The notes below the pieces were generated by a model. The model saw nothing but the letters and a program-made list of their open reading frames with translations. It made no database searches and had not been told where the DNA came from. Below are positions 52,737 through 62,782 of a DNA stretch of 64,000 bases, piece after piece. This stretch comes from Aquabacterium sp. GTDB taxonomy: Bacteria > Pseudomonadota > Gammaproteobacteria > Burkholderiales > Burkholderiaceae_C. Within the stretch, counting starts at the first letter, position 1; each line of letters starts with the position of its first letter. The translations under genes were made by a program, and so were the position numbers. The DNA lies in the NCBI RefSeq assembly GCF_029946005.1, contig NZ_JAQSDR010000005.1, forward strand, positions 1 through 64,000, given 5' to 3'.

Positions 52737-53855
52737 ATGAATGACGTTCTGAAAAACGCCCGCCGCATCGTGGTCAAGGTGGGATCGAGCTTGGTGACCA
52801 ATGAGGGGCGGGGCATCGACGCCGAAGCCATCGGCACCTGGTGTCGCCAGTTGGCAGCCCTGGCGCAAGACGGTCGCGAAGTGATCATGGTGTCCAGCGG
52901 TGCCATTGCCGAAGGCATGAAGCGCCTGGGCTGGGCCACGCGCCCCAAAGAGTTGCACGAACTGCAGGCCGCCGCCGCTGTTGGCCAGATGGGCTTGGCC
53001 CAGATGTACGAAACCAAGCTCAGCGAGCATGGCCTGGGCAGCGCGCAAGTCCTGCTCACGCACGCCGATCTGGCCGACCGCGAGCGCTACCTCAATGCCC
53101 GCTCCACCTTGCTGACACTGCTGTCGCACAAGGTCGTGCCCGTCATCAACGAGAACGACACCGTGGTCACCGACGAAATCAAGTTCGGGGACAACGACAC
53201 CCTGGGTGCGCTGGTGGCCAACCTGGTTGAGGCCGATGTGCTGGTCATCCTGACCGACCAGAAGGGCCTGTACAGCGCCGATCCCCGCAAGGACGTCAAC
53301 GCCCGCTTCATCGACGTGGCCACGGCGGGAGACCCGGCTTTGGAACAGATGGCTGGCGGTGCGGGCTCCAGCATTGGCCGGGGCGGCATGATCACCAAGG
53401 TGCTGGCCGCCAAGCGCGCGGCCGGCAGTGGCGCCAACACGGTGGTGGCCTGGGGCCGCGAGACCGACGTGCTGGTGCGCTTGTCTCAAGGCGAGTCCAT
53501 CGGCACCTTGTTCGTCGCCACCACGGCCAAGGTCGCTGCGCGCAAGCAATGGATGGCCGATCACCTGCAACTTCGTGGTGCCGTGGTCATTGATGACGGT
53601 GCAGTGCTCAAGCTGCGCGATGAAGGCAAGAGCCTGCTGCCCATTGGCATGACCGAAGTGGTGGGTGAATTCCACCGGGGTGATGTCATTGCTGTCCGAA
53701 ATGCGCAAGGGCAAGATGTGGCGCGTGGCTTGGCCAATTACGCCAGCAGCGAGGCCCGACGCATCGCGCGCAAGCCTTCCAGCGAATTCGAGGCCTTGCT
53801 TGGTTTCACCGGTGAACCCGAAATGATTCACCGCGACAACCTCGTCTTGGTCTGA
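52737..53855 (+). CDS. proB: Glutamate 5-kinase
   Basis: A 372-residue enzyme for the first step of proline synthesis, phosphorylating glutamate. The kinase domain starts [18 protein letters not shown] and has [27 protein letters not shown] and the [15 protein letters not shown] segment; a C-terminal PUA domain (~280-372) is present, as in E. coli. Activity is expected to be inhibited by proline. proA is not in the window. It lies downstream of obg on the same strand, a common order in Burkholderiales. Confidence 0.96.
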   Translation: MNDVLKNARRIVVKVGSSLVTNEGRGIDAEAIGTWCRQLAALAQDGREVIMVSSGAIAEGMKRLGWATRPKELHELQAAAAVGQMGLAQMYETKLSEHGLGSAQVLLTHADLADRERYLNARSTLLTLLSHKVVPVINENDTVVTDEIKFGDNDTLGALVANLVEADVLVILTDQKGLYSADPRKDVNARFIDVATAGDPALEQMAGGAGSSIGRGGMITKVLAAKRAAGSGANTVVAWGRETDVLVRLSQGESIGTLFVATTAKVAARKQWMADHLQLRGAVVIDDGAVLKLRDEGKSLLPIGMTEVVGEFHRGDVIAVRNAQGQDVARGLANYASSEARRIARKPSSEFEALLGFTGEPEMIHRDNLVLV

Positions 53856-54025
53856 TCAATCCCCCATGAGGTTGGTGTTCAGCTAGGGTTCACCCTGTCC
53901 GTGTTGAGCGCCAATTCCGCGTTGAATCAGGGTCCTCCTTGTTATTGAACAAAGTTGGAACCATTTGGTGGTGCAGATGTCCACAAAGCGTGGAGACATC
54001 AATGTCAGGAAATCAAAGGACTCAG

Positions 54026-55069
54026 ATGAAAATGAAATCATGGTCGAAGGCTGCTGCAGTGTTGGCAGTGGCAAGTTGCGTGGCCCCTCCAGTGATGGCC
54101 AAATCTATGATCTGCGTTTGGGACGTGGCTGGTAAATCCGGCGACGTCACTTCATCGGCGGTGGACTATGTCGTGGCCATGCAAAAGCACGGCGTCGAGC
54201 TGGAAATCAAAGGCTACGTCGATGAGCGCGTGGCGATTGAGGAGTTCCGTTCTGGCCAATGTGATGCCGTGATAGCGACGACTTTGCGGACACGTCCATT
54301 CAACGCCATCTCTGGCGCCCTCGACAGCATTGGTGCCACCACCATCGTGCGCAACGGCAAGATCGACATCAAGGCCAGCTACGAAGTCGTGCGCAAGGTC
54401 ACCCAGGTGTTCAGCCTGCCTCAGGCTGCCAAGCTGATGGTGGAAGGCAACTACGAAGTCGGCGGCCTGTTCCCCTTGGGCGCGGCTTATCCCATCGTGC
54501 GTGATCGTCGAATCAATTCGGTCGAAGCCCTGTCCGGTAAAAAGATTGCCGCCTTCGACTACGACAAGGCCCAGGGCGTGATGATCCAGCGCATCGGCGC
54601 CCAGCCCGTGTCGGCAGACGTGACCAACATCGGGCCCAAGTTCAACAATGGTTCGGTTGACATGGTTACCTTGCCGGCCGTGGCCTTCAAGCCCTTTGAG
54701 CTGTACAAGGGCATTGGCACCACCGGGGGCATTGGCCGTTTGCCGATCCTGATCCCGACCGTGCAGATTGTGCTGAACAAAACCAAGTTCCCCGAGGGTT
54801 TTGGCGAGAAGTCGCGTCAGTATTGGGTCACGCAGTTCGACCGCGCCTTGCACTTCATTGATGTGGCCGAGAAGGGCGTGCCAGCCAACATGTGGGTTGA
54901 CCTGCCGCCCGAAAACATCCCGAAGTACGTGCAGATGTTCCGCGAAGCCCGCATCGAGATTGCCAATCAGGGCATCTACAACAAGCGCGGCCTGAACATC
55001 GTCAAGCGCGCCCGTTGTGATGTGAATCCATCTGACGCTGAGTGCGCGACCAAGACCGAAGTCGACTGA
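54026..55069 (+). CDS. Periplasmic solute-binding-like protein
   Basis: A 347-residue exported protein resembling the 'putative solute-binding protein' family (DUF6091 type). A signal peptide (AVLAVASCVAPPVMA, to ~25) is followed by a two-lobe fold with CVWDVAGKSGDV, GYVDERVAIEEFRSGQCDAV and IAAFDYDKAQGVMIQ. The ligand is unknown and no transporter is adjacent. The start is the ATG at 54026 with AAAGGA upstream; the frame from 53939 is leader sequence. The 170 bases upstream show no clear promoter. A strong hairpin follows the gene. Confidence 0.78.
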   Translation: MKMKSWSKAAAVLAVASCVAPPVMAKSMICVWDVAGKSGDVTSSAVDYVVAMQKHGVELEIKGYVDERVAIEEFRSGQCDAVIATTLRTRPFNAISGALDSIGATTIVRNGKIDIKASYEVVRKVTQVFSLPQAAKLMVEGNYEVGGLFPLGAAYPIVRDRRINSVEALSGKKIAAFDYDKAQGVMIQRIGAQPVSADVTNIGPKFNNGSVDMVTLPAVAFKPFELYKGIGTTGGIGRLPILIPTVQIVLNKTKFPEGFGEKSRQYWVTQFDRALHFIDVAEKGVPANMWVDLPPENIPKYVQMFREARIEIANQGIYNKRGLNIVKRARCDVNPSDAECATKTEVD

Positions 55070-55083
55070 GTCGGGTGAGGGTT

Positions 55084-55113
55084 GGTGCTTGAGCCTGCCT
55101 TGGCTCAAGCACC
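55084..55113. terminator. Hairpin between convergent genes
   Basis: GGTGCTTGAGCC and GGCTCAAGCACC form a perfect 12-base-pair stem over TGCCTT, between the convergent solute-binding and rppH genes. T-tracts are weak on both sides, so it could act as terminator or 3'-end stabiliser. Confidence 0.75.
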
Positions 55114-55129
55114 GCTTTGGCTGGTTGGG

Positions 55130-55756
55130 TCAGCGGTGGGTGCCATCGATGATGATGATGCCCTCGTCCGGCCCGACCACTTGGTCTGGGTCTTCTGATC
55201 CCTCCGGGTCCGCATTCATGTCTTCGAGCCGATGCGCACCGCGCATGCTGGCCCGCAAGTAGCGGTTGGGTTGCTGCCCTTGTGGCTTGGGCACGAAGCG
55301 CGCCAATTCGGACAAAGCCAATTGGTAGACACCGCGCTTGAACTCAATCACGGTTTCCAACGGGATCCAGTAGTCGTGCCAACGCCATGCGTCAAACTCA
55401 GGGTGGTTTGAGGCGCGCAGATTCATGTCCGTGTCGCGACCCATGAGCTGCAACAAGAACCAGATCTGTTTTTGGCCTTTGTAGTGGCCACGCGCATCCT
55501 TGCGGATGAAGTGATTGGGCACCTCATAGCGCAGCCAATCGCGCGTGCGGGCAACGATGCGGACATGGTCGGGCAGCAAGCCCACTTCTTCGTGGAGCTC
55601 GCGAAACATCGCCTGCTCAGGCGACTCGCCATGCTTGATGCCGCCTTGCGGAAACTGCCAGGAATGGGTGCGGATGCGCTTGCCCCAAAAAACCTGGTTC
55701 CGATGATTGAGCAGGATGATGCCGACGTTGGGGCGAAAGCCTTCACGGTCGAGCAT
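55130..55756 (-). CDS. rppH: RNA 5'-pyrophosphohydrolase
   Basis: A 208-residue Nudix hydrolase that removes pyrophosphate from mRNA 5' ends and triggers decay. The start [17 protein letters not shown] is typical of RppH. The Nudix box is [20 protein letters not shown] followed by VGL. The WRWHDYW segment matches RppH. The C-terminal ~50 residues are an acidic extension ([10 protein letters not shown]). The ATG at 55756 has GGAG seven bases upstream. It is divergent from proS with a 94-base gap. Confidence 0.95.
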   Translation of the reverse strand: MLDREGFRPNVGIILLNHRNQVFWGKRIRTHSWQFPQGGIKHGESPEQAMFRELHEEVGLLPDHVRIVARTRDWLRYEVPNHFIRKDARGHYKGQKQIWFLLQLMGRDTDMNLRASNHPEFDAWRWHDYWIPLETVIEFKRGVYQLALSELARFVPKPQGQQPNRYLRASMRGAHRLEDMNADPEGSEDPDQVVGPDEGIIIIDGTHR

Positions 55757-55850
55757 AATCAACTCCGAATTTTTCAACTGATTTCATTATTGCACCGCTC
55801 GGTTGAAACGCAAGCGCGAGTCCCTAAGCAACGGTGCATTTTTCATACCC

Positions 55851-57623
55851 ATGCAAGCTTCCCAGTTCTTCATTTCCACACTCAAAGAAGCCCCGGCCGA
55901 TGCAGAGATCGTCAGCCACAAGCTGATGATGCGCGGCGGGTTCATCAAGAAATTGGGCGCCGGCCTGTACAACTACATGCCCATGGGCTTGCGCACCATC
56001 CGCAAGGTCGAGGGCATCATCCGTGAAGAAATGACCCGCGCTGGTGCGGTTGAGCTGTTGATGCCGGTGGTGCAACCCGCCGAGCTGTGGCAAGAGACGG
56101 GCCGCTTCGACAAGATGGGCCCCGAGTTGCTGCGCGTGAAGGACCGGCATGGCCGCGACTTCATCATCCAGCCCACTTCCGAGGAAGTTGTCACGGACAT
56201 TGCCCGGCAAGAGTTGCGCAGCTACCGCCAGTTGCCCAAGAACTTCTACCATGTGCAGACCAAGTTCCGCGATGAGCGCCGTCCGCGCTTTGGCGTGATG
56301 CGTGGCCGCGAATTCACGATGAAGGACGCTTATTCCTTCGATCGGGATGCTGCCTGCGCTGGTAAAAGCTACGACATCATGTTTGCCGCCTACAGCCGCA
56401 TCTTCGACCGACTCGGTCTTCAATACCGCGCCGTGGCCGCCGACACCGGCGCCATCGGGGGTGATCGTTCGCACGAGTTCCAGGTCATTGCCGACACGGG
56501 CGAGGACGCCATCGTCTATTGCCCGACCAGCGATTACGCAGCCAACATCGAACTGGCCGAAGGGGTGCCGCTGATCGCATCGCGCGCGGCGGCTACGCAA
56601 GCGCTTGAAAAGACCGCGACGCCCGGCAAGAGCACTTGCCCGGATGTGGCCGCTTTGCTCGGCTTGCCTCTGAGCCAGACCGTCAAGTCCCTGGTGTTGG
56701 CCACAGACGAGGCCAATGAAGCGGGCGAGATTGTCAAATCCACCGTCTGGCTGCTGCTGGTGCGCGGCGACCATGAGCTGAACGAAGTCAAGGCGGGCAA
56801 GATCGAGCTGACCGATGCGAACGGGCAGGTGACTGGCTTGAAGGCCGGTCACCGCTTCGCCACCGAGAAAGAAATCATCGAGCACTTCGGCTGCAAGCCT
56901 GGCTACCTGGGCCCGGTCCAACTGGTCAAGCCCGTCAAGGTGGTGGCCGATCGCACGGTGGCCAACATGGCTGATTTTGTGTGCGGTGCCAACGAAGAAG
57001 GTTTCCACCTCAAGGGCGTGAACTGGGGCCGTGACCTGCCCGAGCCCGACCTGGTGGCCGACTTGCGCAACGTGGTCGAAGGCGACCCAAGCCCCGACGG
57101 CCAAGGCGTGCTGGCCATCCAGCGCGGCATCGAGGTGGGCCACGTGTTCTACCTTGGCACCAAATACTCCAAGGCCATGAACGCGACCTTCCTGGACGAA
57201 GACGGCCGCCCCAAGCATTTCGAGATGGGTTGCTACGGCATTGGCGTGACCCGCATCCTGGGCGCGGCCATTGAGCAAAAGCACGACGAGCGCGGCATCA
57301 TCTGGCCCGATTCGATCGCACCGTTCACCGTGGTGATCTGCCCGATCGGGTATGACCGCTCGGCCGACGTCAAAGCGGCGGCTGACCAGTTGCACGATGA
57401 GTTGGCGGCCTCGGGCATCGACGTGATCCTGGACGACCGTGGCGAGCGCCCTGGTGCGATGTTCGCGGACTGGGAGCTGATCGGCGTGCCTCACCGTGTG
57501 GTGCTGGGCGACAAGGGCCTCAAGGACGGCATTGCCGAGTACCAGGGGCGTCAGGACAAGGAAGCGACCAAAGTGGCCGTGGCTGAAGTGGCCGCCTGGG
57601 TCAAGGCGCGTGTGAAGGTGTGA
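55851..57623 (+). CDS. proS: Prolyl-tRNA synthetase
   Basis: A 590-residue class II synthetase of the bacterial type. Motif 1 lies around [16 protein letters not shown], motif 2 around [17 protein letters not shown], and motif 3 [13 protein letters not shown]. An editing insertion (INS, ~230-400) is present with [15 protein letters not shown], followed by the anticodon-binding domain. It charges tRNA-Pro and edits Ala-tRNA-Pro. The start is the ATG at 55851, which matches the family start [15 protein letters not shown]. The lytic transglycosylase gene follows by four bases. Confidence 0.97.
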   Translation: MQASQFFISTLKEAPADAEIVSHKLMMRGGFIKKLGAGLYNYMPMGLRTIRKVEGIIREEMTRAGAVELLMPVVQPAELWQETGRFDKMGPELLRVKDRHGRDFIIQPTSEEVVTDIARQELRSYRQLPKNFYHVQTKFRDERRPRFGVMRGREFTMKDAYSFDRDAACAGKSYDIMFAAYSRIFDRLGLQYRAVAADTGAIGGDRSHEFQVIADTGEDAIVYCPTSDYAANIELAEGVPLIASRAAATQALEKTATPGKSTCPDVAALLGLPLSQTVKSLVLATDEANEAGEIVKSTVWLLLVRGDHELNEVKAGKIELTDANGQVTGLKAGHRFATEKEIIEHFGCKPGYLGPVQLVKPVKVVADRTVANMADFVCGANEEGFHLKGVNWGRDLPEPDLVADLRNVVEGDPSPDGQGVLAIQRGIEVGHVFYLGTKYSKAMNATFLDEDGRPKHFEMGCYGIGVTRILGAAIEQKHDERGIIWPDSIAPFTVVICPIGYDRSADVKAAADQLHDELAASGIDVILDDRGERPGAMFADWELIGVPHRVVLGDKGLKDGIAEYQGRQDKEATKVAVAEVAAWVKARVKV

Positions 57624-57627
57624 TGGG

Positions 57628-58284
57628 ATGAAGGCAGGCGCTCGTTCGGTGCTGATGCGCTGGTGTCTGGCGAGCATGGCCTCCATGCTGGTGGGCCACG
57701 CCGCCTGGGCAGGCGCCCAGGCCGAAGAGCCGCTGGCCGATGCCGTGCGCACGGCGCTGTCGGCCGCCGCTGCCCAATCAGCGCCGCCCATGCTGGTGTT
57801 TGCTGATCAAACGCAAAGATTCGATTTCGACCGCTGGGCAGATGCGGCGGGCCTGCGCTTGAAGAAGCGCAAGCCCGAAGATCAGGTGCGCCGAGAGTTC
57901 CTGCAAACGGTGTGGTACGAGGCCAAGCGGGCAGGCCTGGACCCGTCGCTGGTGCTGGGCTTGATTCAGGTGGAAAGCGGTTTCCGCAAATACGCGATCT
58001 CGTCGGTGGGTGCGCGGGGCTACATGCAGATCATGCCGTTCTGGTCGCGCCTGATCGGCACCGGTGACCCAGCCAGTTTGTTCCACATGCAGACCAATCT
58101 GCGGTTTGGCTGCATCATCTTGCGCCACTACCTGGACCGCGAGCGCGGCAACCTGTACTTGGCGCTGGGCCGCTACAACGGCAGCCGAGGCAGGCCGGAA
58201 TACCCCAACGCGGTTTTCGCCGCCGAGCGCCAATGGAAGCTGCCTGATGAAGCGCGGCCACAGATCGTGGCTTTTCGCCCCTGA
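57628..58284 (+). CDS. Lytic murein transglycosylase (SLT type)
   Basis: A 218-residue periplasmic enzyme. The signal peptide runs to about residue 30 (GHAAWAGAQA). The SLT domain has the catalytic Glu in LIQVESGFRKYAISSVGARG (Glu ~115) followed by YMQIMPFW, and further motifs LRFGCIILRHYLD and ALGRYNGS. It cleaves peptidoglycan with formation of 1,6-anhydro ends. It is probably cotranscribed with proS. It ends 22 bases from the convergent superoxide dismutase gene. Confidence 0.92.
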   Translation: MKAGARSVLMRWCLASMASMLVGHAAWAGAQAEEPLADAVRTALSAAAAQSAPPMLVFADQTQRFDFDRWADAAGLRLKKRKPEDQVRREFLQTVWYEAKRAGLDPSLVLGLIQVESGFRKYAISSVGARGYMQIMPFWSRLIGTGDPASLFHMQTNLRFGCIILRHYLDRERGNLYLALGRYNGSRGRPEYPNAVFAAERQWKLPDEARPQIVAFRP

Positions 58285-58306
58285 TCAGTCTAGCCGGGCC
58301 TTTTGC

Positions 58307-59020
58307 TCAGGCTTTTGCCAGGTTGGTCGCCACAAAATCCCAATTCAACAGTTTGTCGAACACTGCTGCGGCGTAGTCCTTGCGGCGTGACTGGTAGTCC
58401 AAGTAGTAAGCGTGCTCCCAAACGTCGATGGTGGCCAGGGGCACCAAGTGTTCTTGCGTCAAGGGCGTGTCGGCGTTGCCGGTTTTGACGACGGTGAGCT
58501 TTTTCTGGTTCTTGTCCAGCACCAACCAGACCCAGCCAGCGCCGAATTGGTCGGTGGAGGCGGTCAAGGTGGCTTCGCGCAGTGCCGCCAGCGAACCGAA
58601 ATCGGCTTCGATGCGCTTGGCCAGTTCAGACGGGGGCGTGCCGCCGCCTTTGGGCCGCAGGCTTTGCCAGTAGAAGGTGTGGTTCCAGACTTGGGCGGCG
58701 TTGTTGAAAATGGTGCGCGAACCTTCGTTGCGGGCACTGCGCTGGATGATCTCTACCAGGCTGGCGGCATCTGTCAGTGGGGAGTTTGGCAGCAGGCGGT
58801 TGAGGTTGGCCACGTAGGCGGCGTGATGCTTGCCGTGATGTTGGGCAATGGTGCTGGCCGAGATCACGGGGTCCAGCGCGCTGGCGTCCCAGGGCAGGGG
58901 GGGCAATTCGAAGCGGGGGGCAGCGGTTTTGTCGGCAGCGGCATGGGCCCAAAGCGGGCTGCCAGCGAGCGCGGCGGCTGTGGCGGCCAGCAGTTGCCTG
59001 CGTGAAAGGTCTGTGGTCAT
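58307..59020 (-). CDS. Tat-exported Fe/Mn superoxide dismutase
   Basis: A 237-residue superoxide dismutase with an N-terminal twin-arginine signal (MTTDLSRRQLLAATAAALAG, ending near AHA). The mature enzyme has metal ligands in AQHHGKHHAAYV, WNHTFYW and DVWEHAYY. GGGTPPSEL precedes the domain linker. Fe is likely but metal choice cannot be read by eye. Tat export would place a folded, metal-loaded enzyme in the periplasm, whereas the common SodB is cytoplasmic. The ATG at 59020 has AGGAGG seven bases upstream. Confidence 0.92.
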   Translation of the reverse strand: MTTDLSRRQLLAATAAALAGSPLWAHAAADKTAAPRFELPPLPWDASALDPVISASTIAQHHGKHHAAYVANLNRLLPNSPLTDAASLVEIIQRSARNEGSRTIFNNAAQVWNHTFYWQSLRPKGGGTPPSELAKRIEADFGSLAALREATLTASTDQFGAGWVWLVLDKNQKKLTVVKTGNADTPLTQEHLVPLATIDVWEHAYYLDYQSRRKDYAAAVFDKLLNWDFVATNLAKA

Positions 59021-59059
59021 TGGGCATCCTCCTGATGTGAGTGGGCTCCCATCATGCGG

Positions 59060-59086
59060 AAAAATGAGGGTGCGTCAAGGCCCTCA
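59060..59086 (-). terminator. Intrinsic terminator after ubiX
   Basis: On the minus strand TGAGGG (59086-59081) pairs with CCCTCA (59070-59065) over a ten-base loop, followed by five Ts. It is six bases after the ubiX stop and ends the hemA-to-ubiX gene run. Confidence 0.75.
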
Positions 59087-59091
59087 GTGCG

Positions 59092-59670
59092 TCACAAGCC
59101 GCGCCACTCCTGGGGTTGTGCCGAGGCGATGCCCGCGGTGCTCAAGACCCGCTCAACGGTGTCATTGACCAGTTCGTCGATGCTTTGTGGGCGGTGGTAA
59201 AACGCTGGCAAGGGCGGGAAGATGACGCCGCCCATTTCGGTCACCGAGGTCATGTTGCGCAGGTGGGCCAGGTTGAAGGGCGTTTCACGCACCATCAGGA
59301 TCAGGCGGCGGCGCTCTTTCAGGGTGACGTCAGCGGCGCGGGTCAAGAGGTTGTCGCCCATGCCATGGGCCACGGCGGCCAATGTCTTCATGGAGCAGGG
59401 CGCCACGATCATGGCGTCGGTGCTGAAGCTGCCGCTGGCGATGCAGGCGCCAATGTCGCCGGGGGCATGTGCCTGGTCGGCCAGGGCTTCCAGCGTGGAC
59501 CGGTTCAGCCCCAATTCGTGGTGCACGTTCAGGATGCCTGCAGGCGTGGCAACCAGGTGGGTTTGAACACCCAGTGCGCGGGCACGCTCCAGCAAGCGCA
59601 CGCCGTAGACGGCACCACTGGCCCCAGTGATGCCAATGATCAACCGGCGAGGTGCGCTGGCTGGGCTCAC
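59092..59670 (-). CDS. ubiX: Flavin prenyltransferase
   Basis: A 192-residue enzyme that makes prenylated FMN, the cofactor of UbiD-type decarboxylases in ubiquinone synthesis. Family motifs are [37 protein letters not shown] (~77-96), [15 protein letters not shown] and [16 protein letters not shown]. Length is normal. The start is GTG at 59670, overlapping the grxD stop (GTGA), so the two are coupled. No ubiD gene is in the window. Confidence 0.96.
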   Translation of the reverse strand: MSPASAPRRLIIGITGASGAVYGVRLLERARALGVQTHLVATPAGILNVHHELGLNRSTLEALADQAHAPGDIGACIASGSFSTDAMIVAPCSMKTLAAVAHGMGDNLLTRAADVTLKERRRLILMVRETPFNLAHLRNMTSVTEMGGVIFPPLPAFYHRPQSIDELVNDTVERVLSTAGIASAQPQEWRGL

Positions 59671-59984
59671 TGGCCTGGGGTCAAGACCTGTTGAAGTTCG
59701 CCGGCCTGGTACATCTCCATCATGATGTCCGAGCCACCAATGAACTCACCGCCCACGTACAGCTGGGGAATGGTGGGCCAGTTGGCGTAGTCCTTGATGC
59801 CTTGGCGGATGCCTTCGTCTTCAAGGACGTTGACGGTGTGCAGGTCAGTGGCACCGCAGGCTTTGAGGATCTGGATGGCGCGCCCAGAAAAACCGCACTG
59901 CGGGAATTGAGAGGTGCCCTTCATGAAGAGCACCACACGGCGGCCTTTGACCAGGGAGTCAATGCGTTGTTGAACGTCACTCAT
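59667..59984 (-). CDS. grxD: Monothiol glutaredoxin (Grx4/GrxD)
   Basis: A 105-residue monothiol glutaredoxin that binds and carries [2Fe-2S] clusters with glutathione. The active site is CGFS in [10 protein letters not shown], with the family segments [24 protein letters not shown] and [12 protein letters not shown]. It lies upstream of ubiX and is separated from prmC by an outer-membrane protein gene, whereas prmC and grxD are usually adjacent in Burkholderiales. Confidence 0.96.
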   Translation of the reverse strand: MSDVQQRIDSLVKGRRVVLFMKGTSQFPQCGFSGRAIQILKACGATDLHTVNVLEDEGIRQGIKDYANWPTIPQLYVGGEFIGGSDIMMEMYQAGELQQVLTPGQ

Positions 59985-60044
59985 GGGAATTTGCGCTTGG
60001 CTGAATTGGGAACAAGAGCCTGTTTATATCAGGCCTTGGGGAAT

Positions 60045-60743
60045 TCAGAAGGCGTAGCGCACAGAGACCTTGATCACGGGACGCAGGCGCAGGTCGCGCA
60101 CGATTTCGTCCAACCCTGCTTCGCCTTGCAGCGCGCGGGAAATGCGGCCAATGTTGTTGGAATTGACCGAAATGATGCCCAGATCGGCGTTGAAGCGCCA
60201 CATGCTTTCGCTGCCAGGGGCGCCCAGGCTGGCGGCGTAACCGGCGCCGACATAGGGCAGCGTGCGGTTTTCGCCGTCAAAAGACTGGCCCCTGGGGTCG
60301 CCCAGGTTCAGGTTGTCGATGCGCTGGAGACTGAGGTTGAGGCCGCTGCCGATGGTGTCGTCATTGCCGTCAGACCAGGAGGCCTGCGTGACCGAGCCGC
60401 GCACCAAACCGACCGTGGCGCGAAAACCACCCGAAAAGTAATAGTCGGACAGCACATGGGCGCTGCGCATGGTCAATCCGCTGGAGGGCACGGGCTGCGC
60501 GAGCACGAAAGAGTCTTTGAGCGGGTCGTAGGCGCGGTCCACGACAACGCCAATGCGGCCTTCCCAGTGGGGCCAGAATTGCTGTCCGTTCAGGCTGAGG
60601 CCCTTGCCGTGATCAACTGCCGTGGCGGAGCGCAGCCAATGCTGCGGCTGGGGCACCATTTGCGCGTGCGCACTCGAAGCTGCCAGAGCGCAGGCGGTGA
60701 TGAGGCAGCGGAAAAGGTGGGGAAGGGCAGTTTGGCGGAACAT
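60045..60743 (-). CDS. Predicted outer-membrane beta-barrel protein
   Basis: A 232-residue exported protein; the signal peptide ends at SSAHAQ (~30). The mature part alternates short beta strands and turns (GGFRATVGLVRGS, SMWRFNADLGIIS) and ends in VIKVSVRYAF, whose terminal Phe is the usual C-terminal signal for outer-membrane barrel insertion. I do not recognise the family. The ATG at 60743 has AGGAG seven bases upstream. It sits between prmC and grxD in the same orientation, with a 103-base upstream gap that may hold its own promoter. Confidence 0.75.
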   Translation of the reverse strand: MFRQTALPHLFRCLITACALAASSAHAQMVPQPQHWLRSATAVDHGKGLSLNGQQFWPHWEGRIGVVVDRAYDPLKDSFVLAQPVPSSGLTMRSAHVLSDYYFSGGFRATVGLVRGSVTQASWSDGNDDTIGSGLNLSLQRIDNLNLGDPRGQSFDGENRTLPYVGAGYAASLGAPGSESMWRFNADLGIISVNSNNIGRISRALQGEAGLDEIVRDLRLRPVIKVSVRYAF

Positions 60744-60846
60744 CACAAGCTCCTGAAGAACGATTTGATGCTACGCCGCCCGGCTTGTTTTGGGGAATAG
60801 AGTTGTTAGCGTTCGTACCACCAATTTACAAGGTGACGTGAATTTG

Positions 60847-61677
60847 CTAAGACTTCCCGCCGGTGCACCGCGGGTTACCGCCCAGGTCGTGCCGAGTGCT
60901 GATTTGGCTGAATCCACGCGCCTCTAACAGGAGCGACACGGCGGCGGCCTGGTCGTGGCCGTGCTCCATCAGCAGCCAGCCGCCAGCCGTGAGATGGGAC
61001 GGTGCATTTGAAATGATCAGGCGCAGATCATCCAGGCCATCCACGCCAGATGTGAGTGCTCGCTTTGGCTCAAAGGCCAAAGCTTGCAAATGGTGGTCGT
61101 TCTCGGCGATGTAGGGCGGGTTGCTCACGATCAGGTCGAATTGGCGTGCGGCCACGGGTTCAAACCATGACCCTTGCAGGTTGTCCACGGGCAGGGCCAA
61201 TTGCCGGGCGTTGGCCTGCGCGATCGCCAGCGCCGCTGGGCTGGCGTCCACGGCGGTGACTCGGGCTTGGGGGCGTTGGTGCTGCAGGGCCAGGGCGATC
61301 GCGCCGCTGCCGGTGCCCAGGTCCAACACCCGGAAGCCCGGTTCGGTGGGGATGAGTTCCAGGGCCCAGTCCACCAGGGTTTCGGTGTCGGGCCTGGGGA
61401 TGAGGACGTCGGGGCTGACGCGCAAGGTCAGGCCGTAGAACTCCTTGTCGCCCAGCAGGTAGGCCAGGGGCTCGCCTTGGGCGCGGCGTTGGGCCCAGGC
61501 CATGAACTGATCGGCTTGCTCGGGTGGCAAGGCGTCCTGGTCGTGGGCCAGCAGCCAACTGCGTGGGCGCTGCAAGACGGTGCTCAGCAGGATCTGGGCG
61601 TCCAGGCGGTCCACGCCCAATTGGCGGGCTTGCTGCAAGGCAGCCGCCACGGTGGGGGTGGGCAGCGGCTCAGACAC
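60847..61677 (-). CDS. prmC: Release factor glutamine methyltransferase
   Basis: A 276-residue N5-glutamine methyltransferase that modifies the GGQ glutamine of RF1/RF2. Motif I is [16 protein letters not shown]; the catalytic motif is [28 protein letters not shown] is typical of PrmC. An N-terminal helical domain (~1-90) recognises the release factor. The start is GTG at 61677 and overlaps the 3' end of prfA, its substrate's gene, the classical arrangement. Confidence 0.96.
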   Translation of the reverse strand: MSEPLPTPTVAAALQQARQLGVDRLDAQILLSTVLQRPRSWLLAHDQDALPPEQADQFMAWAQRRAQGEPLAYLLGDKEFYGLTLRVSPDVLIPRPDTETLVDWALELIPTEPGFRVLDLGTGSGAIALALQHQRPQARVTAVDASPAALAIAQANARQLALPVDNLQGSWFEPVAARQFDLIVSNPPYIAENDHHLQALAFEPKRALTSGVDGLDDLRLIISNAPSHLTAGGWLLMEHGHDQAAAVSLLLEARGFSQISTRHDLGGNPRCTGGKS

Positions 61678-62782
61678 CGGTGGCGGCTTCCAGCTCGGCC
61701 AGTTGCTCGGCGGCTTGGGCGGTGATCAGCGCGGCGATGACGTCGTCCAGATCGCCTTCCATGATGGCCAGCAGTTTGTAGAGCGTCAGGTTGATGCGGT
61801 GGTCGGTGAAGCGGCCCTGCGGGAAGTTGTAGGTGCGGATGCGGTCGGAGCGGTCGCCGGTGCCGACCAGGCCTTTGCGGGTGGCGGCTTCCTTGGCCTG
61901 GCGTTCGATGCGCTCGCGGTCGTTGATGCGGGCGCTGAGCACGGCCAGGGCCTTGGCTTTGTTGCGGTGTTGGCTGCGGTCGTCCTGGCACTCGGCGACG
62001 ATGCCGGTGGGGAGGTGCGTGACGCGCACGGCCGAGTCGGTCTTGTTGATGTGCTGGCCACCGGCGCCGCTGGCCCGGTAGGTGTCGATGCGCAGGTCGG
62101 CCGGGTTGATGGTGATCTCTTCGGCCTCGTCGGGCTCGGGCAGCACGGCGACGGTGCAGGCACTGGTGTGGATGCGGCCTTGGGTTTCAGTGGCAGGCAC
62201 GCGCTGCACGCGGTGGCCGCCGGATTCGAACTTCAATTGGCCGTAGACACCGGCGCCTTCGAAGCGCAGCACGATTTCCTTGTAGCCACCCAGGTCAGAG
62301 TCGTTGGCGGACATGACCTCGCAGCGCCAGCCTTGGCGTTCGGCGTGGCGGGTGTACATGCGGGTCAGGTCGCCCGCGAACAGGGCGGACTCATCGCCCC
62401 CCGTGCCAGCGCGGATTTCGACGAAGGCGTTGCGGGCGTCGTCGGGGTCTTTGGGCAGCAAGGCGGTTTGCAACTCGCTTTCGACACGGGCGATGTCGGC
62501 TTCGGCCTGGGTGATTTCTTCTTGCGCCATGGCCCGCATGTCGGCGTCGTTGGCGGACTCCATCAGCATCTGGCGGGCGGTGGCCAGGTCGTCGCTGCGC
62601 TGGGCGTGGCGCTGGGCCATGTCGCAGACGCTGCTGACTTCCGAATGCTCGCGCGACAGCTCGCGGTAGCGTTTGTTGTCGGCCGCGACCGCGGGGTCGG
62701 ACAGGGCGGCATCCAGCTCTCGAAGGCGAAGGGCCAGGCGTTCGAGAGAGGAGGCCAGCGAGGGGGCCAGGCCGCCGCTCAC
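61670..62782 (-). CDS. prfA: Peptide chain release factor 1
   Basis: A 370-residue RF1 that terminates at UAA and UAG. The codon-recognition tripeptide PAT is in RVPATETQG, and the catalytic GGQ is in [15 protein letters not shown]. The N-terminal helical domain and a C-terminal [18 protein letters not shown] segment are as expected. The start is GTG at 62782, overlapping the hemA stop (GTGA). The gene order hemA-prfA-prmC is standard. Confidence 0.97.
   Translation of the reverse strand: MSGGLAPSLASSLERLALRLRELDAALSDPAVAADNKRYRELSREHSEVSSVCDMAQRHAQRSDDLATARQMLMESANDADMRAMAQEEITQAEADIARVESELQTALLPKDPDDARNAFVEIRAGTGGDESALFAGDLTRMYTRHAERQGWRCEVMSANDSDLGGYKEIVLRFEGAGVYGQLKFESGGHRVQRVPATETQGRIHTSACTVAVLPEPDEAEEITINPADLRIDTYRASGAGGQHINKTDSAVRVTHLPTGIVAECQDDRSQHRNKAKALAVLSARINDRERIERQAKEAATRKGLVGTGDRSDRIRTYNFPQGRFTDHRINLTLYKLLAIMEGDLDDVIAALITAQAAEQLAELEAATGV

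Noticed and set aside
55824-57791. 655-codon minus-strand frame opposite proS
   Set aside because: Antisense to prolyl-tRNA synthetase with all class II motifs.
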